In this document: in pieces, positions 5,777 to 5,814 of the stretch | Numbering within the stretch: the stretch's first letter is position 1 | Layout of the letters: every line of letters starts with the position of its first letter | Assembly: GCA_028865845.1 (NCBI GenBank) | Contig: JAGWJK010000330.1 | Span: 1 to 5,814 of the forward strand | Origin: Rhizobiaceae bacterium | GTDB lineage: Bacteria > Pseudomonadota > Alphaproteobacteria > Rhizobiales > Rhizobiaceae | DNA length: 5,814 nucleotides | Direction: 5' to 3' | The notes under the pieces: model-generated | The model's database searches: none | Seen by the model: the letters and a program-made list of their open reading frames with translations, nothing else | What the model was told of the DNA's origin: nothing | Translations under genes and position numbers: made by a program

Positions 5777-5814
5777 GAAAAACAAAAGGATAGAGCTGTT
5801 CTCGGCTTCCGTGA

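Overview
The window reads like chromosomal DNA of an alphaproteobacterium of the Rhizobium/Agrobacterium type. The evidence is the GC-rich, strongly codon-biased genes, a PfkB adenosine kinase and a GRHPR-type 2-hydroxyacid dehydrogenase close to the versions I remember from rhizobia, and at the right edge a hairpin repeat that I recognise as dispersed in rhizobial intergenic regions. No RNA gene, insertion sequence, phage gene or CRISPR array is visible.

Layout: bases 1-258 are an intergenic region with no supportable gene, but they hold a perfect 19-bp palindrome and three ATACCGG heptamers. Next come an adenosine kinase-like PfkB sugar/nucleoside kinase (259-1251, +) and a 180-base spacer dense in dyad symmetry. 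An uncharacterised squalene-cyclase/prenyltransferase-fold protein follows (about 1432-2397, +). It converges, across a 34-base gap, on an exported protein with two bacterial SH3 domains (2432-2971, -). A divergent 191-base intergenic region then leads to a glyoxylate/hydroxypyruvate reductase (D-glycerate dehydrogenase; 3163-4164, +). After a further 224-base gap comes a MurA-family UDP-GlcNAc enolpyruvyl transferase (4389-5702, +). The last 112 bases are intergenic and contain the rhizobial repeat.

The genes are not a tight operon: the spacers are 180, 34 (convergent), 191 (divergent) and 224 bases. The encoded functions look like separate housekeeping or accessory jobs: nucleoside salvage, an unknown alpha-barrel protein, an envelope SH3 protein, C2/C3 hydroxyacid metabolism, and a peptidoglycan-precursor-type enzyme. 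I see no convincing new multi-gene system.

Three points deserve most attention. The MurA homologue has Asp at the position of the catalytic Cys, the substitution known from naturally fosfomycin-insensitive MurA enzymes, and is plausibly a second copy. The cyclase-fold protein belongs to a recognisable but functionally unassigned family. The palindromes upstream of the kinase and of the cyclase-fold gene are exact enough to suggest regulator sites or structured leaders.
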